From positions 992,001-1,056,000 of the forward strand of contig CAVWBO010000007.1 in assembly GCA_963753185.1 (NCBI GenBank): a DNA stretch of 64,000 nt, read 5' to 3'. Shown one piece after another: positions 53,486 to 63,242 of this stretch. Below the pieces are notes generated by a model. The model made no database searches, was not told the origin of the DNA, and saw only the letters and a list, made by a program, of their open reading frames with translations. The translations under genes and the position numbers were made by a program. This stretch comes from SZUA-442 sp963753185 (lineage in GTDB: Bacteria > Actinomycetota > Acidimicrobiia > Spongiisociales > UBA5794). The first letter of the stretch is position 1; every line of letters starts with the position of its first letter.

Positions 53486-54804
53486 CCGATCCCATCCTCA
53501 CCCGTCGAATGGCCGCGCACCCTTCAGACAGCCACACGCTTGCCAGGTATGAGGCGACCGGCGGGTACGACGCGCTGCGCAAGGCGCTTCGAGAGATGAC
53601 CCCAGAGCAGTTGGTGGATGAGGTGAAGGCGTCGAACATGCGGGGCAGGGGAGGCGCCGGCTTCCCCACCGGGATCAAATGGGGCTTCCTGGCGCCGACC
53701 GAACCGCGGTACCTCGTCATCAACGCCGACGAATCCGAACCTGGCACGTTCAAGGATCGGCAGCTGCTCGAGCGCGACCCGCACCAGTTGATCGAAGGCA
53801 TCGTGATATCCGCCTATGCCCTCGGCGTGCACACGGCGTTCATCTATATCAGGGGCGAGTATCCCAAGCCTGCGCGGCGCGTCCAGCGGGCAGTCGACGA
53901 GGCATACGAGGCTGGATTCCTCGGATCGGACATCCTCGGGAGCGGGTTCGACCTCGACGTGGTCGTCCACCTCGGTGGGGGCGCCTACATCTGCGGCGAG
54001 GAGACCGCGCTGCTGAACTCGCTCGAGGGTCGAAGGGGGGAACCCAGGCTCAAGCCGCCGTTCCCCGCCGTTGCAGGCCTCTACGCGAAACCGACGATCG
54101 TGAACAACGTGGAGTCGATCTCCAACGTCCCATGGATCACGCTCAACGGTGGGAACGCGTACGCAGCGATCGGGCCGGAGCGTTCGGCAGGAACCCGGTT
54201 GTTCTCGCTGTCCGGCCACGTGAGGAAGCCGGGCAACCATGAGATCGTCATGGGCATCACCTGGGCGGAGCTCATCCACGAGATCGGAGGAGGGATCAGG
54301 GACGGAAACGCCCTCAAGACCTGGATCCCCGGTGGCGCGTCCGCACCGTGGCTGGTGCCGTCGGAGCACCTGGAGACCCTGGTGACGATCGACGATGTCG
54401 CCCACCACGGATCCATGCTCGGATCGGGGGCGATCGTCGTCATGGATGAGACGACCAATGTCGTCGCTGCTGCACACAGCATCGTCAAGTTCTTCGCCCA
54501 CGAATCATGCGGCCAGTGCACGCCATGTCGGGAGGGGACGTCGTGGCTCGAGGACGTCCTCCAGCGCATCCTCGACGGTTCTGGGCGGACGAGCGACATC
54601 GACCTCCTCCTCGACGTGTCGGACAACATCTCCCCTGGGCTCACATGGCCACCGGCGATGACGACGATCTGTCCACTCGGCCCGTCCGCAACGGCGCCGA
54701 TCGTCTCGATCATGAGGTGGTTCAGGCCGGAAGTCGAAGCGATGATCGCAGGCGCGAACGCAGGGAAAGGGACGATCGGGGTCGGGGAGGTCGCCCGTGT
54801 CTGA
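53482..54804 (+). CDS. nuoF: NADH-quinone oxidoreductase subunit F
   Basis: 440 residues. The NADH site is RGRGGAGFPTGIKWGF, FMN is bound by NADESEPGTFKDR and GGGAYICGEETALLNSLEG, and the [4Fe-4S] N3 ligands are ESCGQCTPCREG plus a later cysteine in TTICPLG. It is the NADH-oxidising subunit. The ATG overlaps nuoE. Confidence 0.97.
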   Translation: MTDPILTRRMAAHPSDSHTLARYEATGGYDALRKALREMTPEQLVDEVKASNMRGRGGAGFPTGIKWGFLAPTEPRYLVINADESEPGTFKDRQLLERDPHQLIEGIVISAYALGVHTAFIYIRGEYPKPARRVQRAVDEAYEAGFLGSDILGSGFDLDVVVHLGGGAYICGEETALLNSLEGRRGEPRLKPPFPAVAGLYAKPTIVNNVESISNVPWITLNGGNAYAAIGPERSAGTRLFSLSGHVRKPGNHEIVMGITWAELIHEIGGGIRDGNALKTWIPGGASAPWLVPSEHLETLVTIDDVAHHGSMLGSGAIVVMDETTNVVAAAHSIVKFFAHESCGQCTPCREGTSWLEDVLQRILDGSGRTSDIDLLLDVSDNISPGLTWPPAMTTICPLGPSATAPIVSIMRWFRPEVEAMIAGANAGKGTIGVGEVARV

Positions 54805-57223
54805 CGCAGCGACGACCGTCTCGATCACCATCAACGGCGTCGTCCATGAGGTCGAGGCAGGCCAGCGCCTCATCACCGCCGCGGAGAAGGTCGGCGAGAT
54901 GATCCCCCGCTTCTGCCACCACGACAAGCTCGAGCCCGTCGGGAAGTGCCGTATGTGCCTCGTCGAGGTCGAGGGTCCTCGAGGGAAGGCCCTCATGGCG
55001 AGCTGCACGCTGCCGGTGAGCGATGGCATGGTCGTCGACACGCAGTCCTCCGTCGTCACCAAGGCCCAGGAGGGGGTCCTCGAGTTCCTCCTCATCAACC
55101 ATCCCCTGGACTGCCCGATCTGCGACAAGGGCGGGGAGTGTCCCCTCCAGGATCAGACGATGCGGTGGGGCCCAGGGGAGAGCCGGTTCATCGAGGAGAA
55201 ACGAACGTTCGTCAAGCCGATCCACGTTTCGGACGTCGTGCTCCTCGACCGCGAGCGCTGCGTCCTGTGCGACCGTTGCGTGAGGGTCGCGGACGACATC
55301 GCAGGGGATCCGCTCCTCGTCTTCCAGGACCGCGGCAACGGTGTCCAGATCCAGACGTTCCCCGGTGAGCCGTTCTCCTCGTACTTCTCGGGGAACACGG
55401 TTCAGCTGTGTCCGGTCGGTGCATTGACGTCGGTCGACTATCGATTCAAGGCCCGACCGTGGGACCTCGAGCACACACCGTCGGTCTCGCTCGTCGACAC
55501 GTTCCAGTCGACCGTCGACGTGCAGACGTCGCGGGGCAAGGTCATCCGCGTCTACGGCGTCGAGAACGACGACCTCAACGAGGGTTGGCTCTCCGACAAG
55601 GATCGCTTCGCCTTTTCGGCGATCCATTCCCCGCGTCGGGTGACCGTCCCCATGGTCGACCAGGACGGGGAGTTCGCCGAGACAGGGTGGGGGGAGGCCC
55701 TCGACAGGGTCGCTTCCCGACTCGGAGCATTCCTCCCTGCGGAGGTCGGCATCATCGGGGGGGCGAACAACACGAATGAGGAGGCGTACGCGCTCTCGAA
55801 GTTCGCGAGGACCGTGATCGGTACTCCGCACGTCGACGCCCAGCTCGGTGACGGGCTCAACCCCCACCTCGCCGCGGCCGTGACCCCCCGAGCCACGGTT
55901 CCCGACCTCGATCGCGCATCGACGATCCTCCTGTGGGGTCCCGACATCAAGGAGACTCACCCCGTCCTGTACCTGCGGGTGCGCAAGGCAGTGCGAAACG
56001 GTGCATCGCTCGTCGTGGCGAGCCCCGCGGGCACGGGACTCGACGGCATCGCTACCCATGTGGCCCGATACCGGGCTGGGAGCGGCTCGGACACCCTTCG
56101 CAAGCTCGTGGCCGGGGACGGCGAGTTCGCCGACGCGAGGGCGGTGCTCGACGCAGGCCCCGTCGTCGGTCTGGTGGGACGCTCGTCACTCGCAGAGGAT
56201 CCACGCCTTGCCGAGGCCGTCGCGGCATTCGCGCGCACCCTTCCCGATGCGCGCCTCCTCACGTTGTTGCAACGTGGGAACGTGTACGGGGCGCTCGACA
56301 TGGGCCTGTCACCGACACTCCTGCCGGGGCGCGTCAGCACAGGGGATCGGGTGTCGGCCGCGGCCATCGAGGACGCATGGGGACCCCTTCCCACGGACGC
56401 CGGCCGCTCCACGATGGAGATGTTCGCGGCGGTCCTCGAGGGGGAGATCAGGGCGATCATCCTCGTGGGTGCAGATCCGGTGAGCGATTGCCCCGACCCT
56501 GACCTCGCGGACCGCGCCCTCCAACACGCCGAGTTCGTGGTCGCCGTCGATTCCTTCGTCACGCACTCGTCACAGCATGCAGATGTCCTCCTCCCCGGCG
56601 CCGTCTGGGGCGAGGTCGACGGCACGGTGACCAACCTCGAAGGTCGTGTCCAGCGGGTAAGGCCCGCTATCCATCCCGTGGGGCAGGCGAGGCCGCTCAA
56701 TGCCATCCTCGACGACCTCTCATACCGTCTCGGCGTCGAGCTCGGCACCGCAAAGCCCGGGGACATCTCGTCCGAGATCGCATCCGTGGCCCCCGCCTAT
56801 CTCGGTGTCACGTTCGACTACCTCACGTTCGAGGCAGGTCCCGACGGGGCACTCGTCCCGATTCGGGGTGCCTCACAGCCACTCGGTTTCATCCCCGTCG
56901 AGATCAGCGTGCCGGTCGTCACGGACCGCATGACGCTCCACCTGGCACCCGCGCTCTACGACGACGGCGTCTGGAACCGCCACGCCGAGACGATCGCATC
57001 GCTCGTACGCCCCGCCGTAGCACGGATCCACCCGAGGGATGCATCGGTGCTCGCCGTCACGGACGGATCGATCGTCCTGGTCGCGGACCGCTTCGAGCTC
57101 CCTGTGGTGATCGACACGGCCGTGGCCGTAGGCTCGGTCGTCGTACCGTTCAATCACCCGGACACCCGAGGCATCGCGGCGACGCCGTCAGTCGCGGTCG
57201 ACGCCGTCAGGAGCGACGAATGA
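54797..57223 (+). CDS. nuoG: NADH-quinone oxidoreductase subunit G
   Basis: 808 residues. The N-terminal [2Fe-2S] ligands are in FCHHDKLEPVGKCRMC. Cluster N5 is in LINHPLDCPICDKGGECPLQD, and a further [4Fe-4S] motif is CVLCDRCVRV with CPVGAL. A long molybdopterin-oxidoreductase-like part follows, with no visible molybdenum ligand, as is normal for NuoG. GTG 54797 overlaps nuoF by eight bases. Confidence 0.95.
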   Translation: MSDAATTVSITINGVVHEVEAGQRLITAAEKVGEMIPRFCHHDKLEPVGKCRMCLVEVEGPRGKALMASCTLPVSDGMVVDTQSSVVTKAQEGVLEFLLINHPLDCPICDKGGECPLQDQTMRWGPGESRFIEEKRTFVKPIHVSDVVLLDRERCVLCDRCVRVADDIAGDPLLVFQDRGNGVQIQTFPGEPFSSYFSGNTVQLCPVGALTSVDYRFKARPWDLEHTPSVSLVDTFQSTVDVQTSRGKVIRVYGVENDDLNEGWLSDKDRFAFSAIHSPRRVTVPMVDQDGEFAETGWGEALDRVASRLGAFLPAEVGIIGGANNTNEEAYALSKFARTVIGTPHVDAQLGDGLNPHLAAAVTPRATVPDLDRASTILLWGPDIKETHPVLYLRVRKAVRNGASLVVASPAGTGLDGIATHVARYRAGSGSDTLRKLVAGDGEFADARAVLDAGPVVGLVGRSSLAEDPRLAEAVAAFARTLPDARLLTLLQRGNVYGALDMGLSPTLLPGRVSTGDRVSAAAIEDAWGPLPTDAGRSTMEMFAAVLEGEIRAIILVGADPVSDCPDPDLADRALQHAEFVVAVDSFVTHSSQHADVLLPGAVWGEVDGTVTNLEGRVQRVRPAIHPVGQARPLNAILDDLSYRLGVELGTAKPGDISSEIASVAPAYLGVTFDYLTFEAGPDGALVPIRGASQPLGFIPVEISVPVVTDRMTLHLAPALYDDGVWNRHAETIASLVRPAVARIHPRDASVLAVTDGSIVLVADRFELPVVIDTAVAVGSVVVPFNHPDTRGIAATPSVAVDAVRSDE

Positions 57224-58260
57224 GCGTCTTCATCGAGGCCGCGATCAGGGTCGTCCTCATCTTCGTCTTCCTCCTCGTCACGGTGCTGCTCCTCATCTGG
57301 GTCGAGCGGAAATTCGTGTCCGACCTCCAGAACCGGGTTGGGCCCGACAGGGCGGGGCCATGGGGAATCCTCCAGTCGCTGGCGGACGGCGTGAAGTCGT
57401 TCTTCAAGGAATCGATCCGACCGACGAAGGCTGAGCTGCTCATCTATGTAGCGGCGCCCGTCGCCGCCCTCGTACCAGCACTCCTGATCTTCATGGTCAT
57501 CCCCGTCGGTGCGCCCATCACGATCGGTGACACCGAGTACGCCCTCGTCGGAGCAGACCTGAACATCGGATTGCTGTACGTCCTCGCGCTGTCCTCGATC
57601 GCCGTGTACGCCGTGACGCTCGCTGGATGGTCATCGGGTTCGAAGTATCCGCTCCTCGGGGCGGTGCGGGCGTCGGCACAGATGATCTCCTACGAGGCGG
57701 CGATGGGACTCGCCCTCGTGCCGGTCGTGATGTTCGCCGGCACGGCATCGATCGTCGGGATCGTCGAGGCGCAACAGGGAACGTTCGGCGGATTCTTTCC
57801 CGCGTGGAACGTCGTGCTGTTCCCCTCCTTCGTGATCTTCCTCATCGCCGGGTTTGCCGAGACGAACCGCGCGCCGTTCGACCTGGTCGAGGCAGAGTCC
57901 GAGATCGTCGGGGGCTATCACACGGAGTACTCCGGCCTCGGCTTCGCCCTGTTCTTCCTCGCCGAGTACATCAATGTGTTCAACATCTCTGCACTCACGG
58001 CCGTCCTCTTCCTCGGGGGATGGGCGGGTCCGACGTTCGGCCCGGCATGGCTCGCCGCCGTCCTCCCGATCGTGTGGTTCCTCGCCAAGACCTGGGCCGT
58101 CGTGCTGCTGTTCGTGTGGGTCAGGGCGACCCTTCCCCGGATGCGGTACGACCAGCTGATGAGCTTCGGGTGGAAGCGGCTCATCCCGGTGTCCCTCGTG
58201 TGGATCATCCTCGTTGCGCTGTCGCTCGGCGTGCGCGAATTCGGGGCGCCGTGGTCATGA
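57220..58260 (+). CDS. nuoH: NADH-quinone oxidoreductase subunit H
   Basis: 346 residues, about eight helices. The quinone-pocket motifs are WVERKFVSDLQNRVGPDRAGPWGILQSLADGVKSFFKE and ETNRAPFDLVEAESEIVGGYHTEYSG. The ATG overlaps the nuoG stop. Confidence 0.97.
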   Translation: MSVFIEAAIRVVLIFVFLLVTVLLLIWVERKFVSDLQNRVGPDRAGPWGILQSLADGVKSFFKESIRPTKAELLIYVAAPVAALVPALLIFMVIPVGAPITIGDTEYALVGADLNIGLLYVLALSSIAVYAVTLAGWSSGSKYPLLGAVRASAQMISYEAAMGLALVPVVMFAGTASIVGIVEAQQGTFGGFFPAWNVVLFPSFVIFLIAGFAETNRAPFDLVEAESEIVGGYHTEYSGLGFALFFLAEYINVFNISALTAVLFLGGWAGPTFGPAWLAAVLPIVWFLAKTWAVVLLFVWVRATLPRMRYDQLMSFGWKRLIPVSLVWIILVALSLGVREFGAPWS

Positions 58261-58298
58261 GGAGTCTGTCATGAGGGGCAAGGCATGAGGAGCGAGTC

Positions 58299-58943
58299 AT
58301 GAGCTGGGTAACCGACCTCCTCGGTCCGTTCAAGGGTTTCGCCGTCACCATGCGCCAGGTTGGCAAGCCCCGCGTGACGAGGAAGTACCCGGAGGACAAG
58401 CGGGTGAAACCCCCGCGATTCCACGGTCGTCACGTGCTCAACCGCTACGAGGACGGCATGGAGAAATGCATCGGGTGTGAGTTGTGCGCAGGCGTGTGCC
58501 CCGCGAACTGCATCTACGTGCGCGGAGCCGACAACCCCCCCGATGCGCCGGTCAGCCCTGGCGAGCGCTTCGGCTTCGTGTACGAGATCAACATGCTGCG
58601 GTGCATCTTTTGCGCCATGTGCGTCGAGGCCTGCCCGACCGAGGCGATCACGATGACCCACCTGTTCGAGATGTCGGTGACCGACCGAAGTGACGCCATC
58701 TACACGAAGGCCGAGCTCCTCGTTGAGCGCGATGGCACGCCGAACCATCCCCAGCCCGAGTCCAAGCTGATCGACCTCGACGAGCTTCGAATCGGTGACG
58801 GCTGGATGATCGCGACGTCACCGTCCGGGCGCGTCGACTACGAAGGTGTCTCGGCGTGGTCACCGTCGGCTCGCACCGGTGACATGCCACCCGAGCGAGG
58901 ACAGTCGGTGCCGCCCGACGCTGGGGAGGGCGATGATGGCTGA
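58299..58943 (+). CDS. nuoI: NADH-quinone oxidoreductase subunit I
   Basis: 214 residues. Two [4Fe-4S] motifs, CIGCELCAGVCPANC and CIFCAMCVEACPTEA, bind clusters N6a and N6b. It lies 38 bases after nuoH, the largest gap in the operon. The C-terminal tail (about 170-214) is variable. Confidence 0.97.
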   Translation: MSWVTDLLGPFKGFAVTMRQVGKPRVTRKYPEDKRVKPPRFHGRHVLNRYEDGMEKCIGCELCAGVCPANCIYVRGADNPPDAPVSPGERFGFVYEINMLRCIFCAMCVEACPTEAITMTHLFEMSVTDRSDAIYTKAELLVERDGTPNHPQPESKLIDLDELRIGDGWMIATSPSGRVDYEGVSAWSPSARTGDMPPERGQSVPPDAGEGDDG

Positions 58944-59469
58944 GACGGTCGTCTTCATCATCTTCGCTGCCGTGGCGATCGCAGGGGCCATCGGCATGCT
59001 GAGCGCATCGAACCCGGTCTACTCGGCAGTGGGCCTGCTCTCGACCATGTTCGCGATCGCCGTCATGTACATCCTCCTCGACGCGCACTTCGTCGCCGCG
59101 GTCCAGGTCATCATCTATGCAGGCGCCGTGATGACGCTGTTCCTGTTCGTCATCATGCTGATCGGGGTCGACCGCGACGACGCCTACGGGGTGCGGCCAG
59201 GCGTGCAGAGGGTGATGACCGTTGTCGTCGCCGTGGGACTGTTCGCGACGCTCGCGGTCGCCGGACGCGCTGCGTGGGTCACCGGAACGACGAATGCCGG
59301 TACCGCCGACCTGAATGGAACGATCGAGAACGTCGCGGACGAGCTGTTCGGAACCTGGATCATCGTCTTCCTCGCGACGGTCATGCTCTTGACCATCGCT
59401 GCGCTCGGCACGATCGCGCTCGCCTACTTCCCCCACGGGTCCGAGAAGTCCGAGGAGGCGATCCCGTGA
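58933..59469 (+). CDS. nuoJ: NADH-quinone oxidoreductase subunit J
   Basis: 178 residues with five helices, including the conserved NPVYSAVGLL and VAAVQVIIYAGAVMTLFLFVIMLIG. It starts at ATG 58933 (or 58936), overlapping the nuoI end; its stop overlaps nuoK. Confidence 0.95.
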   Translation: MMAETVVFIIFAAVAIAGAIGMLSASNPVYSAVGLLSTMFAIAVMYILLDAHFVAAVQVIIYAGAVMTLFLFVIMLIGVDRDDAYGVRPGVQRVMTVVVAVGLFATLAVAGRAAWVTGTTNAGTADLNGTIENVADELFGTWIIVFLATVMLLTIAALGTIALAYFPHGSEKSEEAIP

Positions 59470-59771
59470 CGGTCACGGTGACGTGGTACCTCCTCCTCGG
59501 CGCCGCCCTCTTCTCGATGGGCGTTGCGGGCGTGATGATCCGGAGGAACGCCCTGATCATGTTCATGTCGATCGAGCTCATGCTCAACAGCGTCAACCTC
59601 ACCCTCGTCGCGTTGAGCAGGGAGCTCGGTCTGGTGGAGGGGCAGGTCGCTGCCCTGTTCGTGATGGTGATCGCCGCCGCCGAGGTCACGGTCGGGCTCG
59701 CGATCATCGTGGCGATCTTCCGCACTCGGGCGAGTGCGAATGTGGATGAACTCGCGGAACTGAAGGGCTGA
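59466..59771 (+). CDS. nuoK: NADH-quinone oxidoreductase subunit K
   Basis: 101 residues, three helices, with the conserved glutamates in FMSIELMLNSVNLTLVA and VIAAAEVTVGLAIIVAIFR that form part of the proton path. GTG 59466 overlaps the nuoJ stop (GTGA). Confidence 0.96.
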   Translation: MTVTVTWYLLLGAALFSMGVAGVMIRRNALIMFMSIELMLNSVNLTLVALSRELGLVEGQVAALFVMVIAAAEVTVGLAIIVAIFRTRASANVDELAELKG

Positions 59772-59778
59772 ACGGGAG

Positions 59779-61659
59779 ATGACGGACTACCTCTGGTTGC
59801 TTGTCGCGCTGCCCCTGATCGGCGCCGTCGTCAACCTGTTCCTCGGGAGGCGCCTCGGGGAACCGGTAGCGGGATGGTTCGGATTCGCGGTCGTCGGGGT
59901 GAGCTTCGTCCTCGCGGCGGCGGCAGGGTTCGGATTCATCATCGGAACGAGGGCAGTCGAGTCGATCCTGCTGTTCTCCTGGATCCCCGTCGTCGGGGCT
60001 GACGCCGCGATCCTGTGGGACCCTCTCTCGGCGCTGCTGACACTGATCGTCACGGGCGTCGGGGCGCTGATCCACCTGTACTCGATCGGGTACATGCATG
60101 GCGACGATCGTTATCCCCGGTTCTTCGCCTTCCTGAACCTCTTCATCGCGTCGATGCTGATCCTCGTGCTCGCCGCGAACTATGCGGTGATGTTCGTTGG
60201 CTGGGAGCTCGTCGGCCTCTCGTCATACCTGCTCATCTCGTTCTGGTTCACGAAGCCGTCTGCTGCGGCCGCAGGCAAGAAGGCGTTCATCGTCAACCGT
60301 ATCGGCGACTGGGGCTTCCTCGTCGCCCTCATGATCATCTTCGCCACCTTCGGCACATTCGACTTCCAGACCATCTTCGAACAGGCCCCGTTGATGTTCG
60401 GTGTCGGATCGGGCGTGATCACGGCGATCACAATGCTGCTGTTCGTGGGCGCTGCGGGCAAGTCGGCCCAGATCCCCCTCTACGTGTGGCTGCCGGACGC
60501 GATGGAGGGCCCGACGCCCGTCTCCGCACTGATCCATGCCGCCACGATGGTCACCGCCGGCATCTTCATGATCGCCCGATCGGCCGTCCTGTACGAGCTT
60601 GCGCCGGTGTCGGGCGCGGTCGTCGCCACGATCGGTGTCCTGACAGCGTTGCTCGCTGCGGTCATCGCGATCGCACAGACGGACATCAAGCGCGTCCTCG
60701 CCTACTCGACGATCAGCCAACTCGGGTACATGGCACTCGGCGTGGGTGTCGGCGCGTACTCGGCAGGGCTGTTCCACCTCACCACCCATGCATTCTTCAA
60801 GGCGCTGCTGTTCCTCGGAGCTGGATCTGTCATCCATGCGATGCGCAATGAGCAGGACATGCGGAGGATGGGCGGCCTGCGCAAGGCCATGCCTGTCACG
60901 TTCATCACCATGGGAGCGGCATGGCTCGCGATCTCCGGCATGTTCCCGTTCTCCGGCTTCTGGTCCAAGGATGAGATCCTCGCAGCGGCGTACGCCCGTG
61001 GTGACTGGTACCTCGTGCTGTGGTTCGTCGGGGTCGTCGTCGCTTTGATCACGGCGTTCTACATGACCCGCTTGTTCGTCATGACATTCTTCGGTTCCCA
61101 ACGATGGGACGATGGCATCCATCCCCACGAGTCACCGAAGACGATGACCATCCCGCTCGTCGTGCTTGCCGTGTTCACGGTCGTGGCCGGTGGCTTCAAC
61201 ACTCCATGGCGGCTCACGTTCGAGCACTTCCTGGAGCCGTCCTTCGAAGGTGTTCCCCACCCAGAGGCCCTGAGCGATGGGCTCATCGTCGTGCTCGCCG
61301 CAGTGGCACTCGTTGTCGCGACTGTCGGCATCGTCTGGGGTTGGCGCAGGTACGACAGGGACGAGCTACCCGCAGAGGTCGGTCCATTCTGGACGAGTGC
61401 GCTCGCCGCGTTCGGTGTCGACGACTTCTACGGACGCTGGATCGTCGCACCCGCGAGGGCCGTCTCTGAATGGTTCTCGGACTTCGTCGATCCGAAGGTC
61501 ATCGACGGCGTCACGCACGGGATCGCTCGCGGCGTCGTCGGTTCGGGCTCGGCCATGCGAGCAGCGCAGACCGGCCATGTGCGGTGGTACGCGACCGCGA
61601 CCGCGGTGGGTGGCGTCGTCCTGATCGTCCTGTTCCTTCTGCTGGGAGGGGCATTCTGA
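59779..61659 (+). CDS. nuoL: NADH-quinone oxidoreductase subunit L
   Basis: 626 residues, antiporter-like. Motifs are WDPLSALLTLIVTGVGALIHLYSIGYM, VGWELVGLSSYLLISFWF, VWLPDAMEGPTPVSALIHAATMVTAG and HAFFKALLFLGAGSVIHA. The C-terminal lateral helix region follows about residue 500. Its stop overlaps the nuoM ATG. Confidence 0.97.
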   Translation: MTDYLWLLVALPLIGAVVNLFLGRRLGEPVAGWFGFAVVGVSFVLAAAAGFGFIIGTRAVESILLFSWIPVVGADAAILWDPLSALLTLIVTGVGALIHLYSIGYMHGDDRYPRFFAFLNLFIASMLILVLAANYAVMFVGWELVGLSSYLLISFWFTKPSAAAAGKKAFIVNRIGDWGFLVALMIIFATFGTFDFQTIFEQAPLMFGVGSGVITAITMLLFVGAAGKSAQIPLYVWLPDAMEGPTPVSALIHAATMVTAGIFMIARSAVLYELAPVSGAVVATIGVLTALLAAVIAIAQTDIKRVLAYSTISQLGYMALGVGVGAYSAGLFHLTTHAFFKALLFLGAGSVIHAMRNEQDMRRMGGLRKAMPVTFITMGAAWLAISGMFPFSGFWSKDEILAAAYARGDWYLVLWFVGVVVALITAFYMTRLFVMTFFGSQRWDDGIHPHESPKTMTIPLVVLAVFTVVAGGFNTPWRLTFEHFLEPSFEGVPHPEALSDGLIVVLAAVALVVATVGIVWGWRRYDRDELPAEVGPFWTSALAAFGVDDFYGRWIVAPARAVSEWFSDFVDPKVIDGVTHGIARGVVGSGSAMRAAQTGHVRWYATATAVGGVVLIVLFLLLGGAF

Positions 61660-63242
61660 TGCCTGTCCTGAGCATCCTCGTACTCCTTCCCCTGGTCGGT
61701 GCACTGATCATCGGGTTCCTCCCGAAGCGGCGGCCGGAGGTCATCTTCCCCGTGAGCATCGTGGCATCGCTGCCACCGCTCGCCGTTGCGTGCTACATCC
61801 TGTGGGAGTTCACGGCGGGTACGGCAGACCTTCAATTCGGTGAGGACGTCACCCTGTCCTCAGGATTCGACATCGGATGGCGCGTCGCCGTCGACGGCAT
61901 CTCGCTGTTCCTCATCGTGCTGACCGCCCTGTTGTTCCCGATCGCGATCGCGGCGTCGCGCTCGATCGGGGAGCGAATCAAGACCTACATGATCCTCATG
62001 CTGATCCTCGAGACCGGTGTCCTCGGTGTGTTCATCGCACTCGACCTCCTCGTCTTCTTCGCATTCTTCGAGATCGTGCTGGTTCCGATGTACCTGCTGA
62101 TCCGCATGTGGGGCTCGGACAATCGGGCGTACGCCTCGGTGAAGTTCGTCCTTTTCACTGCGGCAGGCTCGGCCTTCCTCCTCGCATCGATCATCGCCCT
62201 TGCCGTGATCACCGGGAACGAGCTCGGTCAGTTCACCAGCTTCGACTTCCGCAAGATGCTCACCGTTGAACTGTCGGACGCCGCGCAGCTGTGGCTCTTC
62301 CTCGGGTTCGGGATCGCGTTCGCGATCAAGGTCCCGCTCTTCCCGTTCCACACATGGCTTCCCGATGCCCACACCGAGGCGCCGACGGCCGGTTCGGTGA
62401 TCCTCGCAGGGGTGCTCCTCAAGATGGGCACCTACGGGCTCCTGCGGTTCAACATGACGCTCTTCCCCCAAGCGACTGTCGACCTGAGCTTCTGGATCGC
62501 CCTCCTCGGTGTCGTCGGGATCGTCTACGGAGGGGCCGTCGCCATCGTTCAGCCGGACATCAAGCGGCTCGTCGCGTACTCGTCCGTGAGCCACATGGGG
62601 TTCATCGTGCTCGGCATGTTCGCCCTCACGTCCCAGGCCCTGCAGGGTTCGGTGTTCCAGATGATCAGCCATGGGCTGACCACGGGCGCCCTCTTCCTCC
62701 TCATCGGGATGATCTATGACCGGACCCACACACGGGCGATCGCGGACTACGGCGGGCTCGCAACGGTGATGCCGGTGTACGCAGGCATTTTCCTGTTCTC
62801 GGCATTCGCGTCTGCAGGGCTTCCCGGGTTGTCGGGGTTCATCGGCGAGTTCACGGTGCTCGTCGGCTCCTGGATGACCTTCCCCGTGCTCACCGTCGTG
62901 GCGGGATCGGGCGTGATCCTCGCTGCGGTCTACCTGTTGTGGGCATACGAGCGGGTGTTCACCGGGCCGGTGACCAACCCGAAGCTCGATGGCCTCAAGG
63001 ATCTCGGCCTGCGGGAGATCGCCATCATGGTGCCGCTCGTCGTCCTCATCCTCGTGCTCGGTGTGTATCCCAAGCCCGTGATGGACCGCATCGAGCCGTC
63101 GGCTGAGGCGATCCTCGACAGGATCTCATTCGCGACCGATTACGAGGCTCCCGAGTTCGGGAGGGCGGATCAGGTCGTGGAGCTCGAATACGGGACGGTC
63201 GACCACGCCGATGCCGGCCCGAGCGAAGGAGAGGGCGGCTGA
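61659..63242 (+). CDS. nuoM: NADH-quinone oxidoreductase subunit M
   Basis: 527 residues, antiporter-like. Motifs are FFAFFEIVLVPMYLLIRMWG, FPFHTWLPDAHTEAPTAGSVILAGVLLKMGTYG and YSSVSHMGFIVLG. ATG 61659 overlaps the nuoL stop; its stop overlaps nuoN. Confidence 0.97.
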   Translation: MPVLSILVLLPLVGALIIGFLPKRRPEVIFPVSIVASLPPLAVACYILWEFTAGTADLQFGEDVTLSSGFDIGWRVAVDGISLFLIVLTALLFPIAIAASRSIGERIKTYMILMLILETGVLGVFIALDLLVFFAFFEIVLVPMYLLIRMWGSDNRAYASVKFVLFTAAGSAFLLASIIALAVITGNELGQFTSFDFRKMLTVELSDAAQLWLFLGFGIAFAIKVPLFPFHTWLPDAHTEAPTAGSVILAGVLLKMGTYGLLRFNMTLFPQATVDLSFWIALLGVVGIVYGGAVAIVQPDIKRLVAYSSVSHMGFIVLGMFALTSQALQGSVFQMISHGLTTGALFLLIGMIYDRTHTRAIADYGGLATVMPVYAGIFLFSAFASAGLPGLSGFIGEFTVLVGSWMTFPVLTVVAGSGVILAAVYLLWAYERVFTGPVTNPKLDGLKDLGLREIAIMVPLVVLILVLGVYPKPVMDRIEPSAEAILDRISFATDYEAPEFGRADQVVELEYGTVDHADAGPSEGEGG